Source: Tetragenococcus muriaticus DSM 15685
Lineage (GTDB): Bacteria; Bacillota; Bacilli; Lactobacillales; Enterococcaceae
Direction of reading: 5' to 3'
Length of the DNA: 64,000 bases
NCBI RefSeq assembly: GCF_000423785.1
Contig: NZ_AUIQ01000001.1
Span: forward strand, 62,001 to 126,000
Numbering within the stretch: the stretch's first letter is position 1; each line of letters starts with the position of its first letter. The position numbers and the translations under genes are program-made. The notes beneath the pieces were generated by a model. The model was given only the letters and a program-made list of their open reading frames with translations. It searched no databases and had not been told where the DNA came from. Shown here piece after piece: positions 1-9,224 of the stretch.

Positions 1-182
1 TCTTTGATCAGTGCTTTTTCTATTACCAGGGAGACTTCTTGCTCACTCATCTCCCTTTTTTCTTCTATTTCATCAGAATCACTTTTTAGAAAATTACGAT
101 CAATTTGCGCTGTATGTTCTGATAAGTAAAATCCCATCCATTTTAATCTTTTACGGTCCTGGTAAGGGTGTAGTGTACTCAT
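1..182 (-). CDS. YolD-like protein, 3' end off the left edge (partial)
   Basis: The reverse strand encodes at least 60 residues beginning MSTLHPYQDRKRLKWMGF and running off the window. The DR..KW.GF.LSEHT pattern resembles the YolD-like family, small proteins usually encoded just upstream of a Y-family (UmuC/UvrX-type) translesion polymerase and induced by DNA damage. The ATG is preceded by a good ribosome binding site (AAGGAAGTG), and a near-consensus SOS box lies in its promoter. A polymerase gene would be expected beyond the left edge but cannot be seen. The family call rests on a short N-terminal match; the reading frame and the regulation are well supported. Confidence 0.72.
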   Translation of the reverse strand, partial: MSTLHPYQDRKRLKWMGFYLSEHTAQIDRNFLKSDSDEIEEKREMSEQEVSLVIEKALIK

Positions 183-204
183 ATTTATCACTTCCTTTAT
201 CTAT

Positions 205-233
205 ATTATACGAACAAAAGTTCGAAAAAGAAA
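205..233 (-). promoter_or_regulatory. Promoter with LexA/DinR SOS box for the YolD-like gene
   Basis: The reverse strand has a perfect -10 (TATAAT, 205-210). The sequence CGAACAAAAGTTCG at 211-224 has perfect 5-bp inverted arms and fits the Gram-positive LexA box CGAAC-N4-GTTCG. It fills the space between the -10 and a weak -35 (TTTCTT, 228-233), the classical position for repression. Confidence 0.8.
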
Positions 234-270
234 GAGAACATTTTTTAAATTTAGAATTAACTAGAAAGAA

Positions 271-309
271 GGTGAAAAAGATAAACATAATATCTTTTTC
301 ACCTTTTTT
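271..309 (-). terminator. Intrinsic terminator after lepA
   Basis: Inverted repeat GGTGAAAAAGATA/TATCTTTTTCACC (271-283 and 291-303) just past the lepA stop. On the reverse strand it is followed by a T-rich tract, and it separates lepA from the SOS promoter. Confidence 0.7.
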
Positions 310-313
310 AGTG

Positions 314-2146
314 TTAATTTTCATCATCGTCTATTTTAAGCACAGCTAGAAAAGCTTCTTGAGGGACTTCGATTGATCCAACTTGTTTCATTCGTTTTTT
401 TCCTTCTTTTTGCTTTTCTAATAATTTTCGTTTACGAGAAACATCACCGCCATAACATTTAGCAAGGACGTTTTTACGTAATGCTTTGATATCAGAACGA
501 GCTACAATTTTTTGGCCAACTGTTGCTTGTACAGGCACTTCATATTGTTGCCGTGGAATAAGATTTTTTAGCTTTTCAACGATGGCTTTCCCACGTTCAT
601 AAGCAAATTCACGATGGACTATAAAACTTAATGCATCAATTTTGTCTCCGTTTAGCAAAATATCCATTTTTACAAGGTTACTTGTACGATAACCGGTCAT
701 TTCATAATCTAAGGAGGCATATCCTTTTGTATTTGATTTTAGTTTATCAAAGAAATCAAACACAATCTCTGAAAGGGGGATATTATAGATGACATTCACT
801 CGGTAATCATCCAAGTAATTCATTGTGACAAAGTCACCGCGCTTTCGTTGGCATAATTCCATAACTGGTCCAACGAAATCATTAGGTACCATGATTTCCG
901 CCTTTACAAAGGGTTCTTCCACACTTTCAATATAAGTAGATTCAGGGAATTCAGCTGGATTATCTACATCAATCTCAGTATCATCCGTTTTTGTAATATG
1001 ATAAACCACAGAAGGAGCGGTTGTAATCAAATCTAAATTCGCTTCTCTTTCTAGACGTTCTTGTACTACGTCCATATGAAGCATTCCTAAAAATCCACAA
1101 CGAAAACCAAATCCTAAAGCTTGCGAAGCTTCTGTTTCAAATTGTAAAGCTGCATCATTTAATTGCAATTTTTCTAAAGCCTCACGTAAATCATTATAGC
1201 GGGAAGCATCTACAGGATACATTCCGCAAAAGACCATGGGATTTTTTTGCTTATAGCCAGGTAAAGGCTCAGGTGCTGGATTGTCTGCTAAAGTAATCGT
1301 ATCTCCAACACGAGTATCTTGTACTGTTTTGATAGCAGCCGTCATATAACCAACTTCGCCTACCATTAAGTAATCGCGGGCGATAGCTTTAGGGGAAAAG
1401 ATACCAATTTCACTTACCTCAAATATTTTGCCATTATTCATTAATTGGATACGGTCTCCAGGATGGACGACACCATCGATAATACGTATACTCAAAACAA
1501 CTCCCCGGTACACATCATAAACGGAATCAAAAATCAACGCTTTTAAAGGAGCGTTAATATCTCCAGCTGGGGCAGGGACGGTGTGAACTACCTGCTCTAA
1601 AATTTCTTCGATACCTAAACCAGATTTTGCACTAGCCAAAACAGCTTGGCTTGCATCAATACCAATGACGTCTTCGATTTCTTGTTTCACGCGTTCGGGA
1701 TCAGCAGCTGGGAGGTCAACTTTATTAATAACAGGTAAAATTTCTAAATTATTATCGACAGCTAGATAAACGTTCGCTAATGTTTGAGCTTCGATACCTT
1801 GAGCAGCATCTACAATTAAAATAGCTCCTTCACAAGCTGCCAAGCTACGTGACACTTCGTAAGAAAAATCGACATGTCCAGGTGTGTCGATCAAATGAAA
1901 TAGGTAAGTTTGTCCGTCATTTGCTGTATATTTTAGCTCAACGGTATTTAATTTGATTGTTATACCACGTTCTCTTTCTAAATCCATTGAATCTAATAAC
2001 TGATCTTGCATTTCTCTTGAAGTGACGGTATGTGTCTGTTCTAAAATTCGATCGGCTAAAGTGGACTTTCCGTGGTCGATATGAGCGATGATTGAAAAAT
2101 TACGAATCATCTTTTGTCGTTGTTTCATCTCTTCTAAATTATCCAT
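314..2146 (-). CDS. lepA: Elongation factor 4 (LepA GTPase)
   Basis: A 610-residue protein colinear with EF-4/LepA, a ribosome-associated translational GTPase that can back-translocate stalled ribosomes. The G motifs are all visible: AHIDHGKS near residue 21, RGITIK at about 60, DTPGH at about 87, NKVD at 141-144 and a SAKSG motif near 173. Domains II, III, V and the LepA-specific basic C-terminal domain ([14 protein letters not shown] near the end) follow. Length is normal for the family. The start has a GAGGAA ribosome binding site. It is a single-gene unit ending in a terminator, with an extended -10 promoter upstream. Confidence 0.97.
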   Translation of the reverse strand: MDNLEEMKQRQKMIRNFSIIAHIDHGKSTLADRILEQTHTVTSREMQDQLLDSMDLERERGITIKLNTVELKYTANDGQTYLFHLIDTPGHVDFSYEVSRSLAACEGAILIVDAAQGIEAQTLANVYLAVDNNLEILPVINKVDLPAADPERVKQEIEDVIGIDASQAVLASAKSGLGIEEILEQVVHTVPAPAGDINAPLKALIFDSVYDVYRGVVLSIRIIDGVVHPGDRIQLMNNGKIFEVSEIGIFSPKAIARDYLMVGEVGYMTAAIKTVQDTRVGDTITLADNPAPEPLPGYKQKNPMVFCGMYPVDASRYNDLREALEKLQLNDAALQFETEASQALGFGFRCGFLGMLHMDVVQERLEREANLDLITTAPSVVYHITKTDDTEIDVDNPAEFPESTYIESVEEPFVKAEIMVPNDFVGPVMELCQRKRGDFVTMNYLDDYRVNVIYNIPLSEIVFDFFDKLKSNTKGYASLDYEMTGYRTSNLVKMDILLNGDKIDALSFIVHREFAYERGKAIVEKLKNLIPRQQYEVPVQATVGQKIVARSDIKALRKNVLAKCYGGDVSRKRKLLEKQKEGKKRMKQVGSIEVPQEAFLAVLKIDDDEN

Positions 2147-2182
2147 GAAATCATTCCTCGTTTCTTTTGCTTCAGCTTACTT

Positions 2183-2191
2183 ATTATACCA
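2183..2191 (-). promoter_or_regulatory. Extended -10 promoter element of lepA
   Basis: The reverse strand reads TGGTATAAT, a TG-N-TATAAT extended -10, about 40 bases before the lepA start. The -35 is poor, as usual for extended -10 promoters. Confidence 0.55.
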
Positions 2192-2325
2192 ATCAAAAAG
2201 AAAGAATAAAAGCGATTTGAAAGAATCACTTAAAGTATAAGGGAATTTTTACTAGTAATTACTTTATGGATTTGATAGAGTAGATGTGATTATTTGAAGT
2301 TTAATTCATATGGAGGAGGGATCGA

Positions 2326-2820
2326 ATGAATATTTATTTTGCAGCACCAATGTTTGCTAAAAGTGAGCAAATTTATAATTCTTATTTAGTTGAAAAAATA
2401 CGGAAACAATATCCACAGTTAAAAATTTATTTACCCCAAGAAAACGATACAATTAACGATAAAGCAGCTTATGCAGATAGTAAAATGATTGCTTTAGCAG
2501 ATACTAAAAAAGTGGAAGAGAGCCAATTGATGATTGCCTTACTAGATGGTGTTACCATTGATAGTGGCGTAGCTTCAGAAATAGGGATTGCTTATGCCAA
2601 TCATATTCCGATTTTAGGATTGTATACAGATTCCAGACAACAAGGTGCTGATAACCAGCAAAAGTTGGAAGCTCTTGGAACGGTAGCCGAAAATCAGTTT
2701 CACTATTTGAATTTGTATACGGTAGGATTAATTAAGTTAAACGGACAAGTTTATCCTTCAGAAGAGGCGCTTTTAGAAGGAATCCAGCAATTTGTCACTC
2801 AGGGTAAAGTCGATGAATAG
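2326..2820 (+). CDS. Nucleoside 2-deoxyribosyltransferase family protein
   Basis: A 164-residue protein that opens with NIYFAAPMFAKSE and carries a DSGVASEIGIAYA segment around residues 85-97, typical of the nucleoside 2-deoxyribosyltransferase family (transfer of deoxyribose between bases in nucleoside salvage). The Glu of the SEIGIAYA segment fits the catalytic nucleophile. GGAGGAGG precedes the ATG. A tiny membrane ORF overlaps its 3' end, and two integral membrane proteins follow in the same direction, so the four probably form one transcript. The exact substrate is not evident; homologues act on purine or pyrimidine deoxynucleosides or related N-glycosides. Confidence 0.85.
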   Translation: MNIYFAAPMFAKSEQIYNSYLVEKIRKQYPQLKIYLPQENDTINDKAAYADSKMIALADTKKVEESQLMIALLDGVTIDSGVASEIGIAYANHIPILGLYTDSRQQGADNQQKLEALGTVAENQFHYLNLYTVGLIKLNGQVYPSEEALLEGIQQFVTQGKVDE

Positions 2821-2890
2821 CTATATAAAATGGCAGCGGAGATTCGTTTTATTTGGTTTCTTGACGCTAGTCATTATTATCTGGGAATAA
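2813..2890 (+). CDS. Possible 25-residue single-span membrane peptide
   Basis: An ATG overlapping the end of the deoxyribosyltransferase gene by 8 bases opens a 25-codon frame: a basic N-terminus (KWQRRF) followed by a hydrophobic segment LFGFLTLVIIIW, then a stop 3 bases before the next gene. AGGGTAAAG lies at ribosome-binding distance. The start/stop packing between two genes and the positive-inside membrane pattern favour a translated small membrane protein or a translational coupler. It could also be the stub of a larger surface protein. I do not recognise a family. Confidence 0.4.
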   Translation: MNSYIKWQRRFVLFGFLTLVIIIWE

Positions 2891-2893
2891 TTT

Positions 2894-3481
2894 ATGGGAC
2901 TTGCTTTAGCGATAAGGACTTTTATTAAAATCGTTGGTGCAGCTGGCATTTTACTCATTTATGCACCAGATTTTTTAAATAAAATTTTTCATTTAAAATT
3001 CGCTAACTTTATTGTCTATTTTTATTGGTTTTTCTTATGGCTGGCTATTTTTCTGGGAACTTGTTTACACTTCATGTCGCTTATTCCATTATGGGATAAG
3101 TTATTACATTTGATCAGTCCTATGATTTTGACGGCTATTGGGTATGGGATAATAAGTGAATTTCGAAAAGAAAAAAATTTAACATTATTATCGTCTTGGC
3201 TCTTTCTTATTTTTGGATTTTCCTTTGCTGGTGTATGTGGCGTTTTTTGGGAGTTTTGGGAATGGAATGGGGATACATTATTTGATATGAATTTACAACG
3301 ATACAAAGAAAACAGGGTGCCTCTTGCAGGACAACAAGCCTTACAAGACACTATGGGCGATTTATTGATTAATAGTGTAGGTGCATTCATTTTTAGTATT
3401 TTTGCTTGGTATAAAAGTCGTAACAATCCGACCTATTTTCTAAAATTTCGGATTGAATTTCTGAGTGAAGGGGACTCGTAG
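2894..3481 (+). CDS. Multi-span membrane protein, YjdF/DUF2238-like
   Basis: A 195-residue protein with about five hydrophobic spans. Conserved polar patches include WDKLLHLISP, WEFWEWNGDTLFDMN and QDTMGDLLINSVGA; this D..H, WE..E, D...DL..N.GA arrangement resembles the DUF2238/YjdF group of uncharacterised inner-membrane proteins. The ATG is 3 bases after the small upstream ORF, and an ECF S-component starts 5 bases after its stop, so all are likely cotranscribed. Function is unknown. The buried Asp/His/Glu residues would suit metal or proton binding, which is speculation. Confidence 0.6.
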   Translation: MGLALAIRTFIKIVGAAGILLIYAPDFLNKIFHLKFANFIVYFYWFFLWLAIFLGTCLHFMSLIPLWDKLLHLISPMILTAIGYGIISEFRKEKNLTLLSSWLFLIFGFSFAGVCGVFWEFWEWNGDTLFDMNLQRYKENRVPLAGQQALQDTMGDLLINSVGAFIFSIFAWYKSRNNPTYFLKFRIEFLSEGDS

Positions 3482-3486
3482 TTAAT

Positions 3487-4026
3487 ATGAAACAACGTGA
3501 CTCGTTTTTTTCGACTTATGAATTGGCCTATTTGGCGATGATCATAGCTACTTGTACAGTAGGTAGACTGTTGTTTCAATTCTTACCCAATATTCAGCCG
3601 ATGACGGCCATTTTTTTAATCCTTACATTACATTTAGGGGTCTTCCGTGGACTTCTTGTTAATATTTTATCTGTATTAATTACCAATATTTATTTAGGAA
3701 TGGGCATTTGGACGATTGCTCAAATACTTTCTTTTGCAGTCATTATTTGTTTAATGGCTCTTTTTAGCCGAGCTTCCTCTCTGTTTCGTCAAAGTCTACT
3801 TTTGCAAGTAATTTTTAGCATTTGTGCTGGTTTTTTGTATGGTTTTATTATGGCTTGTGTAGACGTAACAATCTACGGCATTCCTCAATTTTGGCCTTAT
3901 TATCTTTCTGGTTTTTCCTTTGATTTTTTGCATGCTATAGGAAATGGTGGTTTTTATTTAATTTTAAGTCCCATTTTTCGACGACTATTTTTAAAAATTA
4001 TAAAAAAAGAAGGACATGTGACATAA
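3487..4026 (+). CDS. ECF transporter S component (substrate-binding membrane subunit)
   Basis: A 179-residue hydrophobic protein with about six spans and the layout of an energy-coupling-factor S component (AYLAMIIATCTVGRLL in helix 1, IQPMTAIFLI in helix 2, LSGFSFDFLHAIGN near the end). Such proteins bind a vitamin or related small molecule and dock on a shared EcfA-EcfA'-EcfT module encoded elsewhere. The substrate cannot be read from sequence. Neighbourhood with a nucleoside deoxyribosyltransferase and, convergently, the cobalamin-dependent enzyme QueG makes cobalamin or a queuosine precursor reasonable candidates. Confidence 0.75.
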   Translation: MKQRDSFFSTYELAYLAMIIATCTVGRLLFQFLPNIQPMTAIFLILTLHLGVFRGLLVNILSVLITNIYLGMGIWTIAQILSFAVIICLMALFSRASSLFRQSLLLQVIFSICAGFLYGFIMACVDVTIYGIPQFWPYYLSGFSFDFLHAIGNGGFYLILSPIFRRLFLKIIKKEGHVT

Positions 4027-4054
4027 ATAAACATTTATATTACATGTCTTTCTT
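4013..4054. terminator. Convergent terminator between the ECF gene and queG
   Basis: GACATGT (4013-4019) pairs with ACATGTC (4042-4048). A-rich and T-rich flanks lie on both sides, so the hairpin could serve both converging genes. It overlaps both coding ends. Confidence 0.5.
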
Positions 4055-5200
4055 ACGTGTTTCGAGCATCATGATTGTTTCTTTCAGTTCTTGTAAAACA
4101 TCTGTATCTGTTTCTTTTTCTTGTAGTTCATAAAGTAGGTCAATCGCTTGATCCGGTTGCTTTTTGGTTAACTCACCAATGGACCAAACGGCAGTGCCGC
4201 GAATCACTGGACGAGGGTCTTCCAAACATTGAAAAATCTTAACCAAACTTTCGCGGCCGCCTAAATTAGCTAAAGCGATAAGCGCATTTCGCTGCAGTGG
4301 TTTTTTCCCACGCCAAAAACCTGACAAATGGCTAAACTGTTTTTTGAATTCTTTATTAGACATGGATAACATAGGCGCTAATTTAGGACGTACTTCTTCT
4401 ACCGAAGATTCCATCTCTTGGTGAAAATGGAAATCTTTCCCTTGATTATATGGACATACAAGTTGACAAATATCGCAACCGTAAATGACGTTATGCATTT
4501 GCTTACGATATTTTTTAGGCATCATGCCTTTAGTTTGTGTCTGGTAGGAGAGGCACTTTTGCGCATCCATCTTACCATCGCCTAATAATGCGCCAGTCGG
4601 ACATTGAGTTATACAACGAGTACAGTCACCACAGGCAAAAGCTTTTGGCGTATCAGGCTCAAATTGAATGTTAGTAATGATTTCGCCCAAATAAACAAAT
4701 GACCCATATTCTTCAGTAATTAATAAGCCATTTCTACCGATAAAACCTAGACCTGCACGTTGAGCCACAGCAACATCCACTAACTCGCCCGTATCAACCT
4801 GGGGCGCAAAACGCCAAGTTGAAGCTTCACTTGCATCTTGAGCTTCTTTTTTTATAAACTCGATTAATTTAGTTAAACGATCATTTAAAATATCATGATA
4901 ATCTATTCCCCAAGAAGCGCGGGCAAATTGTCCACGCTTTTCATCTCTAGGAACTTTTTCATGGATTTTTGTCGGATAAGCTAAAGCGATAGCGATAATA
5001 CTTTGTGGATTATCAAAGGTTAACTCTGGGTATAAACGCTCGTCGATATTCGGATGTTCAAAGCCAGAAGTATGACCAGCCGCTTTTTGCGCAACTAAGG
5101 AGTCTTTAAGCTCGTCAAAAGGTTCAGCAGTGGTGAAACCAATTTTATCAATGCCCAATTGTTTACTTTTTGTGATAATTCTTTCTTTCAAACTTGGCAA
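4040..5200 (-). CDS. queG: Epoxyqueuosine reductase QueG
   Basis: A 386-residue protein matching QueG, which reduces epoxyqueuosine to queuosine in tRNA wobble positions using cobalamin and two [4Fe-4S] clusters. Two ferredoxin-like cysteine sets are present, [15 protein letters not shown] (about residues 191-205) and [12 protein letters not shown] (about 239-250), followed by a HEAT-like C-terminal region. The track start is TTG at 5200 with AGGTGG upstream; an ATG nearby is out of frame. Length is normal for the longer Bacillota form. Its Fe-S cysteines are intact, unlike two other proteins in this window. Confidence 0.95.
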   Translation of the reverse strand: MPSLKERIITKSKQLGIDKIGFTTAEPFDELKDSLVAQKAAGHTSGFEHPNIDERLYPELTFDNPQSIIAIALAYPTKIHEKVPRDEKRGQFARASWGIDYHDILNDRLTKLIEFIKKEAQDASEASTWRFAPQVDTGELVDVAVAQRAGLGFIGRNGLLITEEYGSFVYLGEIITNIQFEPDTPKAFACGDCTRCITQCPTGALLGDGKMDAQKCLSYQTQTKGMMPKKYRKQMHNVIYGCDICQLVCPYNQGKDFHFHQEMESSVEEVRPKLAPMLSMSNKEFKKQFSHLSGFWRGKKPLQRNALIALANLGGRESLVKIFQCLEDPRPVIRGTAVWSIGELTKKQPDQAIDLLYELQEKETDTDVLQELKETIMMLETRKKDM

Positions 5201-5325
5201 TCATCCCACCACCTTAGCTGTTTATTCAATTCTACTATACCATAATTCAAAAAATAAGAATATATATGTTTAATTAGGCTACTTTATGATATATTAAAGG
5301 GAAATAAAAAAAGAGGAGACAAATC

Positions 5326-6810
5326 ATGGCTTTACTTTATAAAAGCACACGAGACCCTGAAAACGTGGTTTCAGCTTCACAAGCAATTTTGCAAGGTCTA
5401 GCAATAGATGGCGGTTTATACGTTCCTACAGAAATCCCTAAGGCAGATTTGGATTTTGCTAAATTAGCAAGACTAAGTTACCAAGAAATTGCTGTGCAAA
5501 TTATGCAGTTATTTTTACCAGATTTTAGCCAAGAAGAATTAAGAGACTGTATCGAGCAAGCTTATGACCAAAAGTTTGAAGATGAAACTATTACGCCTTT
5601 AGTTAAAGTAGGAAAACAATATTATCTAGAATTATTTCATGGTCCCACTTTAGCCTTTAAAGACGTTGCTCTGTCCATTTTGCCGTATTTGATGAAAAAA
5701 GCGGCACAAAAAAATCATTGGGATCAAGAAATTGTTATTTTAACTGCGACTTCAGGAGATACTGGTAAATCGGCTATGGAAGGTTTTGCCAATGTAGAAA
5801 ATACGCAAATTATTGTTTTTTATCCAGAAAATGGCGTAAGTCCTATTCAAAAAAGACAGATGCTTACTCAAAAAGGGAAAAATACATCTGTCGCTGCGAT
5901 TGAAGGGAATTTCGATGATGCTCAAACAAAGGTAAAACAACTCTTTAATGATGAAAACTTACGAGCTAAAATGGCACGAAATAACAAAGTGTTTTCTTCT
6001 GCAAATTCGATTAATATTGGACGCTTAGTCCCTCAGATTGTGTATTATGTTTACGCTTATAGCAGGCTCGTAAAATCAGGAGAAATTAAAAACGGTGAAG
6101 AAATAAATGTCTCTGTTCCTACAGGAAACTTTGGAAATATTTTGGCTGGATTTTATGCTAAAAAAATTGGTGTGCCCATTCGTCATTTAATTTGTGCTTC
6201 TAACCAAAATAATGTATTGACTGATTTTTTCCAAACGGGAAATTATGATCGTAATCGGCCGTTTTATGTCACTTCTTCACCTTCTATGGATATTTTAGTT
6301 TCTAGTAATTTGGAACGTTTAATTTTTTATTTAACAAAAGAAGACAGCAAACAAACAACAAAATTAATGAAAGAACTAAACGAAAATGGTAAATATACAA
6401 TTACACCGAAAATGAAAGAAGGCCTAACCGATTTTTTGGCTGATTTTGCTCGTGAAAAAGAAACAGAGCAAACGGTTCGAAAAATGTATGAAAAGTCAAA
6501 CTATGTTATTGATCCACATACAGCTGTAGCTACTTGTGTGGCAGAAAAATATCAGGAAAAAGAAGAGCTTTCAACTGTAGTACTTTCAACAGCTAGTCCT
6601 TACAAATTTCCACAATCAGTCTTACAAGCAATTAAAAAGCAAGCAACTACTAAAGAGGATTTTGCAGCGTTAGAGGAGTTAAAACAATATGTGAATCGTC
6701 CTTTACCTGAAAGTATTCAAGAGCTAGAGCATACCAAAATAAACCATAAGGCGAAAATTTCTGCCGAGCAAATGACTGCTTATGTAGAAAAAGTGCTAAA
6801 TCTAAGTTAA
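5326..6810 (+). CDS. thrC: Threonine synthase
   Basis: A 494-residue PLP enzyme converting O-phosphohomoserine to threonine. The N-terminal IDGGLYVPTEIP segment, the PLP lysine in LAFKDVAL (Lys112), the TATSGDTGKSA loop and the PTGNFGNILAGFYAKK phosphate-binding stretch identify it. Length fits the long bacterial/yeast-type ThrC. GAGGAG precedes the ATG. It stands apart from hom/thrB here and is followed after 13 bases by an amidohydrolase gene, so the two are probably cotranscribed. Confidence 0.95.
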   Translation: MALLYKSTRDPENVVSASQAILQGLAIDGGLYVPTEIPKADLDFAKLARLSYQEIAVQIMQLFLPDFSQEELRDCIEQAYDQKFEDETITPLVKVGKQYYLELFHGPTLAFKDVALSILPYLMKKAAQKNHWDQEIVILTATSGDTGKSAMEGFANVENTQIIVFYPENGVSPIQKRQMLTQKGKNTSVAAIEGNFDDAQTKVKQLFNDENLRAKMARNNKVFSSANSINIGRLVPQIVYYVYAYSRLVKSGEIKNGEEINVSVPTGNFGNILAGFYAKKIGVPIRHLICASNQNNVLTDFFQTGNYDRNRPFYVTSSPSMDILVSSNLERLIFYLTKEDSKQTTKLMKELNENGKYTITPKMKEGLTDFLADFAREKETEQTVRKMYEKSNYVIDPHTAVATCVAEKYQEKEELSTVVLSTASPYKFPQSVLQAIKKQATTKEDFAALEELKQYVNRPLPESIQELEHTKINHKAKISAEQMTAYVEKVLNLS

Positions 6811-6823
6811 GGAGAACAAACTC

Positions 6824-8020
6824 ATGGCTAAATGGTTACAAAATGTAAAAATTGAAACGGATTATATAAAAGAAGGTTCTTTTATTTCAGGAACGAACAC
6901 ACAAGTAGTAGACTTATTTATTGAAAATGATGAAGTTAGTAAAACCCGCCCTCATCAAAAAAGACAAGACGGGTATGAAAAAGTAGATGGCCAAGGGTAC
7001 TTAATTTTGCCTGGTATCCAAGAAAAGCATTGTCATTTTGATAAAAGTAAGTTGGGCGCTTCTTGGAGACCGATTACTCCTGCTGCTTCAATTGTGGAAC
7101 GTTTTACCAAAGAGATCGAAGAATTAAACGAGTTGGACGTTGCCTTTTCTACACGAATGAAAAAATTAATTGAGAAGGAGAGACGACATGGTGTTAGTTT
7201 CTTTCGTTCTCACATTGATGTTCATCCTAAAGTAGGACAAAAGTTTTTACAACAAACGATAGAAACTTTACAAGATTATAAGGGAATGTTTGCTTCTCAG
7301 TTAGTTGCTTTTCCTCAACATGGAATGTTACTTTCAAATGCTTATGAAGATGTAAAAACAGCTTTGACAAATGGGGCAGACCTTATTGGAGGTGTCGATC
7401 CAACTGTTCTTGATGGAAATACTGAAAAATCTTTATACCAAACATTTGACCTAGCAACACAATTTAATGCTCCTGTTGATATTCATGTTCACGAACGAGG
7501 AGAAGAAGGGAAAAAGACCTTTTATGAATTATTGAAATTAACAAAAGAAAGTCATTGGCAAAATAAAGTAACGATTAGCCATGCTTTTGGTTTAAATGAT
7601 TTTATAGGAAATGAAAGAAAAGAATTTTTCCAACAATTAGTAGATCAACAGATTTCAGTCATATCTAGCGTTCCACTTAATGGTGTGATTCCACCTTTAG
7701 AAGAGTTACGACAATTTGGGGTAGATGTGTCATTAGGCTGTGATAATGTTTATGATTCCTGGTCTCCATTTGGAAACGGTAATGTATTAGAAAAGTTAAA
7801 TCGATATGCTGAAATCTTCAATATAACCACTCAAGATGGATTAACAGATTGCTTAGAGTTAGTTACAGGTAAGAAAATAGTTGGTGATAATTTGTGGTTA
7901 CAAGAAGGAGACGAGGCCACATTTACCCTGGTAGATAGTTCATGTAGCGCAGAATTTGTAGCGCGTCAATCAAAAGTCTGTAGCAGCTATTATAAAGGAA
8001 AACTTGTATTTTCTTCATAA
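6824..8020 (+). CDS. Amidohydrolase / cytosine deaminase-like metal hydrolase
   Basis: A 398-residue amidohydrolase-superfamily protein. Expected metal ligands appear in order: HCHFDKSKL (about residue 67; the H-x-H motif), DIHVHERG (about 220), SHAFGL (about 250) and GCDNVYDSWSPFGNG (about 306), the last characteristic of the cytosine/isocytosine deaminase branch. The enzyme probably deaminates or hydrolyses an amino-substituted heterocycle. Substrate is not certain. AAGGAG precedes the ATG, and it directly follows thrC. A terminator lies 27 bases downstream. Confidence 0.8.
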   Translation: MAKWLQNVKIETDYIKEGSFISGTNTQVVDLFIENDEVSKTRPHQKRQDGYEKVDGQGYLILPGIQEKHCHFDKSKLGASWRPITPAASIVERFTKEIEELNELDVAFSTRMKKLIEKERRHGVSFFRSHIDVHPKVGQKFLQQTIETLQDYKGMFASQLVAFPQHGMLLSNAYEDVKTALTNGADLIGGVDPTVLDGNTEKSLYQTFDLATQFNAPVDIHVHERGEEGKKTFYELLKLTKESHWQNKVTISHAFGLNDFIGNERKEFFQQLVDQQISVISSVPLNGVIPPLEELRQFGVDVSLGCDNVYDSWSPFGNGNVLEKLNRYAEIFNITTQDGLTDCLELVTGKKIVGDNLWLQEGDEATFTLVDSSCSAEFVARQSKVCSSYYKGKLVFSS

Positions 8021-8047
8021 GAAGAATTAAAATAAAACAATAAAAAG

Positions 8048-8096
8048 ACTCCCAGTCCAATAAACCTCTATACAAGGCGATGGAAGGGAGTTTTTT
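8048..8096 (+). terminator. Intrinsic terminator after the amidohydrolase gene
   Basis: ACTCCC (8048-8053) and GGGAGT (8086-8091) form an imperfect hairpin extended by TCC/GGA and followed by TTTTT. The A-run on the left side allows weak function in the other direction. Confidence 0.6.
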
Positions 8097-8104
8097 ATTC
8101 ATTT

Positions 8105-8290
8105 TCAACGTTTATTTTTTAAAATAGTTAATATTGTTAAAGGGATAATTAAAATAATATAACCAATAATTGCGGCTATTATAATGAATGTCCAAATGTT
8201 ACTTATAGGAAAAGCTTGCGTAATAAAAATAGCTAGAGCCATAGAAATAAAGTAGCAAATAAAAAGTTGGACAAAACGCTTAACAGTCAT
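8105..8290 (-). CDS. Small two-span membrane protein, unknown function
   Basis: A 61-residue protein with two predicted membrane helices (residues about 8-26 and 33-55) and a basic tail (LKNKR). I place the start at the ATG at 8290, because GGGAGG lies 7 bases upstream; the in-frame TTG at 8305 would put that site inside the gene. It sits 21 bases downstream of the broken phosphatase gene and may share its transcript. No family recognised. Confidence 0.6.
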   Translation of the reverse strand: MTVKRFVQLFICYFISMALAIFITQAFPISNIWTFIIIAAIIGYIILIIPLTILTILKNKR

Positions 8291-8311
8291 ATACGTGCCT
8301 CCCAAAATAGG

Positions 8312-9079
8312 CTATCTACTATTTGCTAAATACAATGAACGTAAATCATTTTGCATAGAAGGAGTAATTTGTAATTCTTCTGTCAAAAACTGCTGGATGT
8401 TTCCAAATTCTTCTTCAACTGTTTTATAAAAAGTATCTAAATAAGAACGATCAACCGTTAAAGCAATCTTTAAAGCATCGATTGTTTTACTATGAGCGCC
8501 TTCTTTAATTGCTTGGGCGATGACTTCGTCGTTTTCTTGTACGCGCATTGCATTAGTTTTCAAATAATCTTTATAGATCGTCTCTTTTGGAACTTGTAAA
8601 ATTTCTAAAAGTAAGGCAGCAGAAATATCTGTCCGATCTTTGCCGGCAAAACAGTGGAAAAGAAAGCTTTTATCGGAATCAATACTTAAGGCAGATTCGA
8701 TCATTTTTCGAAAGCCATTTTAGGCGCTAGGGTTAACTGCCATGGTTCGGTAAGTTTCATGCATATAATTACGAGCTATCTCAGGAGAATCAATTTCTTT
8801 AAAATCATCAAGACCTGTTCCTTGACCTTCGACATTTTTAAAAATATCAATATGTACGTATTCTGCTTGTTTAAATTTTTCGTCCGGACGCTCCTCAATT
8901 TCTTTAGTGGAACGTAAGTCTATGATTTTTCCTAAACGATAGTTTTCTAATAGTTTATTTTGTTCTTGAGAAGAAACGCGGGTTAATTCCCCGGAACGTA
9001 GTAATTTATTTTTAGCAATCACTTCTCCTTGACGATTCTTAAGTCCACCTAATTCTCTAAAATTTGTGATAGTTTCCAT
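8312..9079 (-). pseudogene. Tyrosine-protein phosphatase interrupted by one in-frame stop
   Basis: Two open frames (9079-8720 and 8704-8312) lie in the same reading frame, separated by a single TAA at 8720-8722. Joined, they give a normal-length protein of about 255 residues of the bacterial dual-specificity/tyrosine phosphatase family (Y_phosphatase3 type). It starts NFRELGGLKNRQG, has LRSGEL and IDLRS motifs, and carries the catalytic P-loop HCFAGKDRTD in the second half. The residues just before and after the stop (MAVNPSA / NGFRKMIESAL) read as continuous sequence, so CAA to TAA is the simplest cause. The first half alone lacks the catalytic Cys; the second half could only be made by reinitiation. 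Confidence 0.85.
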
Positions 9080-9188
9080 AAATATTCCTTTCTCTATTCA
9101 ATCTCGTGTTTTTATTTTAGCATAAATATCAGCTATTTAGTATAAAATCGTTTGGACAGTTTTTCTTTTGGAATAACAATAATAAGGG

Positions 9189-9194
9189 TATAAT
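9189..9194 (+). promoter_or_regulatory. -10 element of the OsmC-family gene
   Basis: TATAAT 31 bases before the start codon of the OsmC gene. The -35 is uncertain (TTTTGG at 9166-9171 gives a 17-base spacer). Confidence 0.4.
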
Positions 9195-9224
9195 AAGTAC
9201 AAAATATTAGGGGAGGTTTTGTAT

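Noticed and set aside
11-349. 112-residue plus-strand frame at the left edge
   Set aside because: It runs across the SOS promoter, the lepA terminator and the opposite-strand YolD-like gene, has no ribosome site, and its composition is a low-complexity mix.
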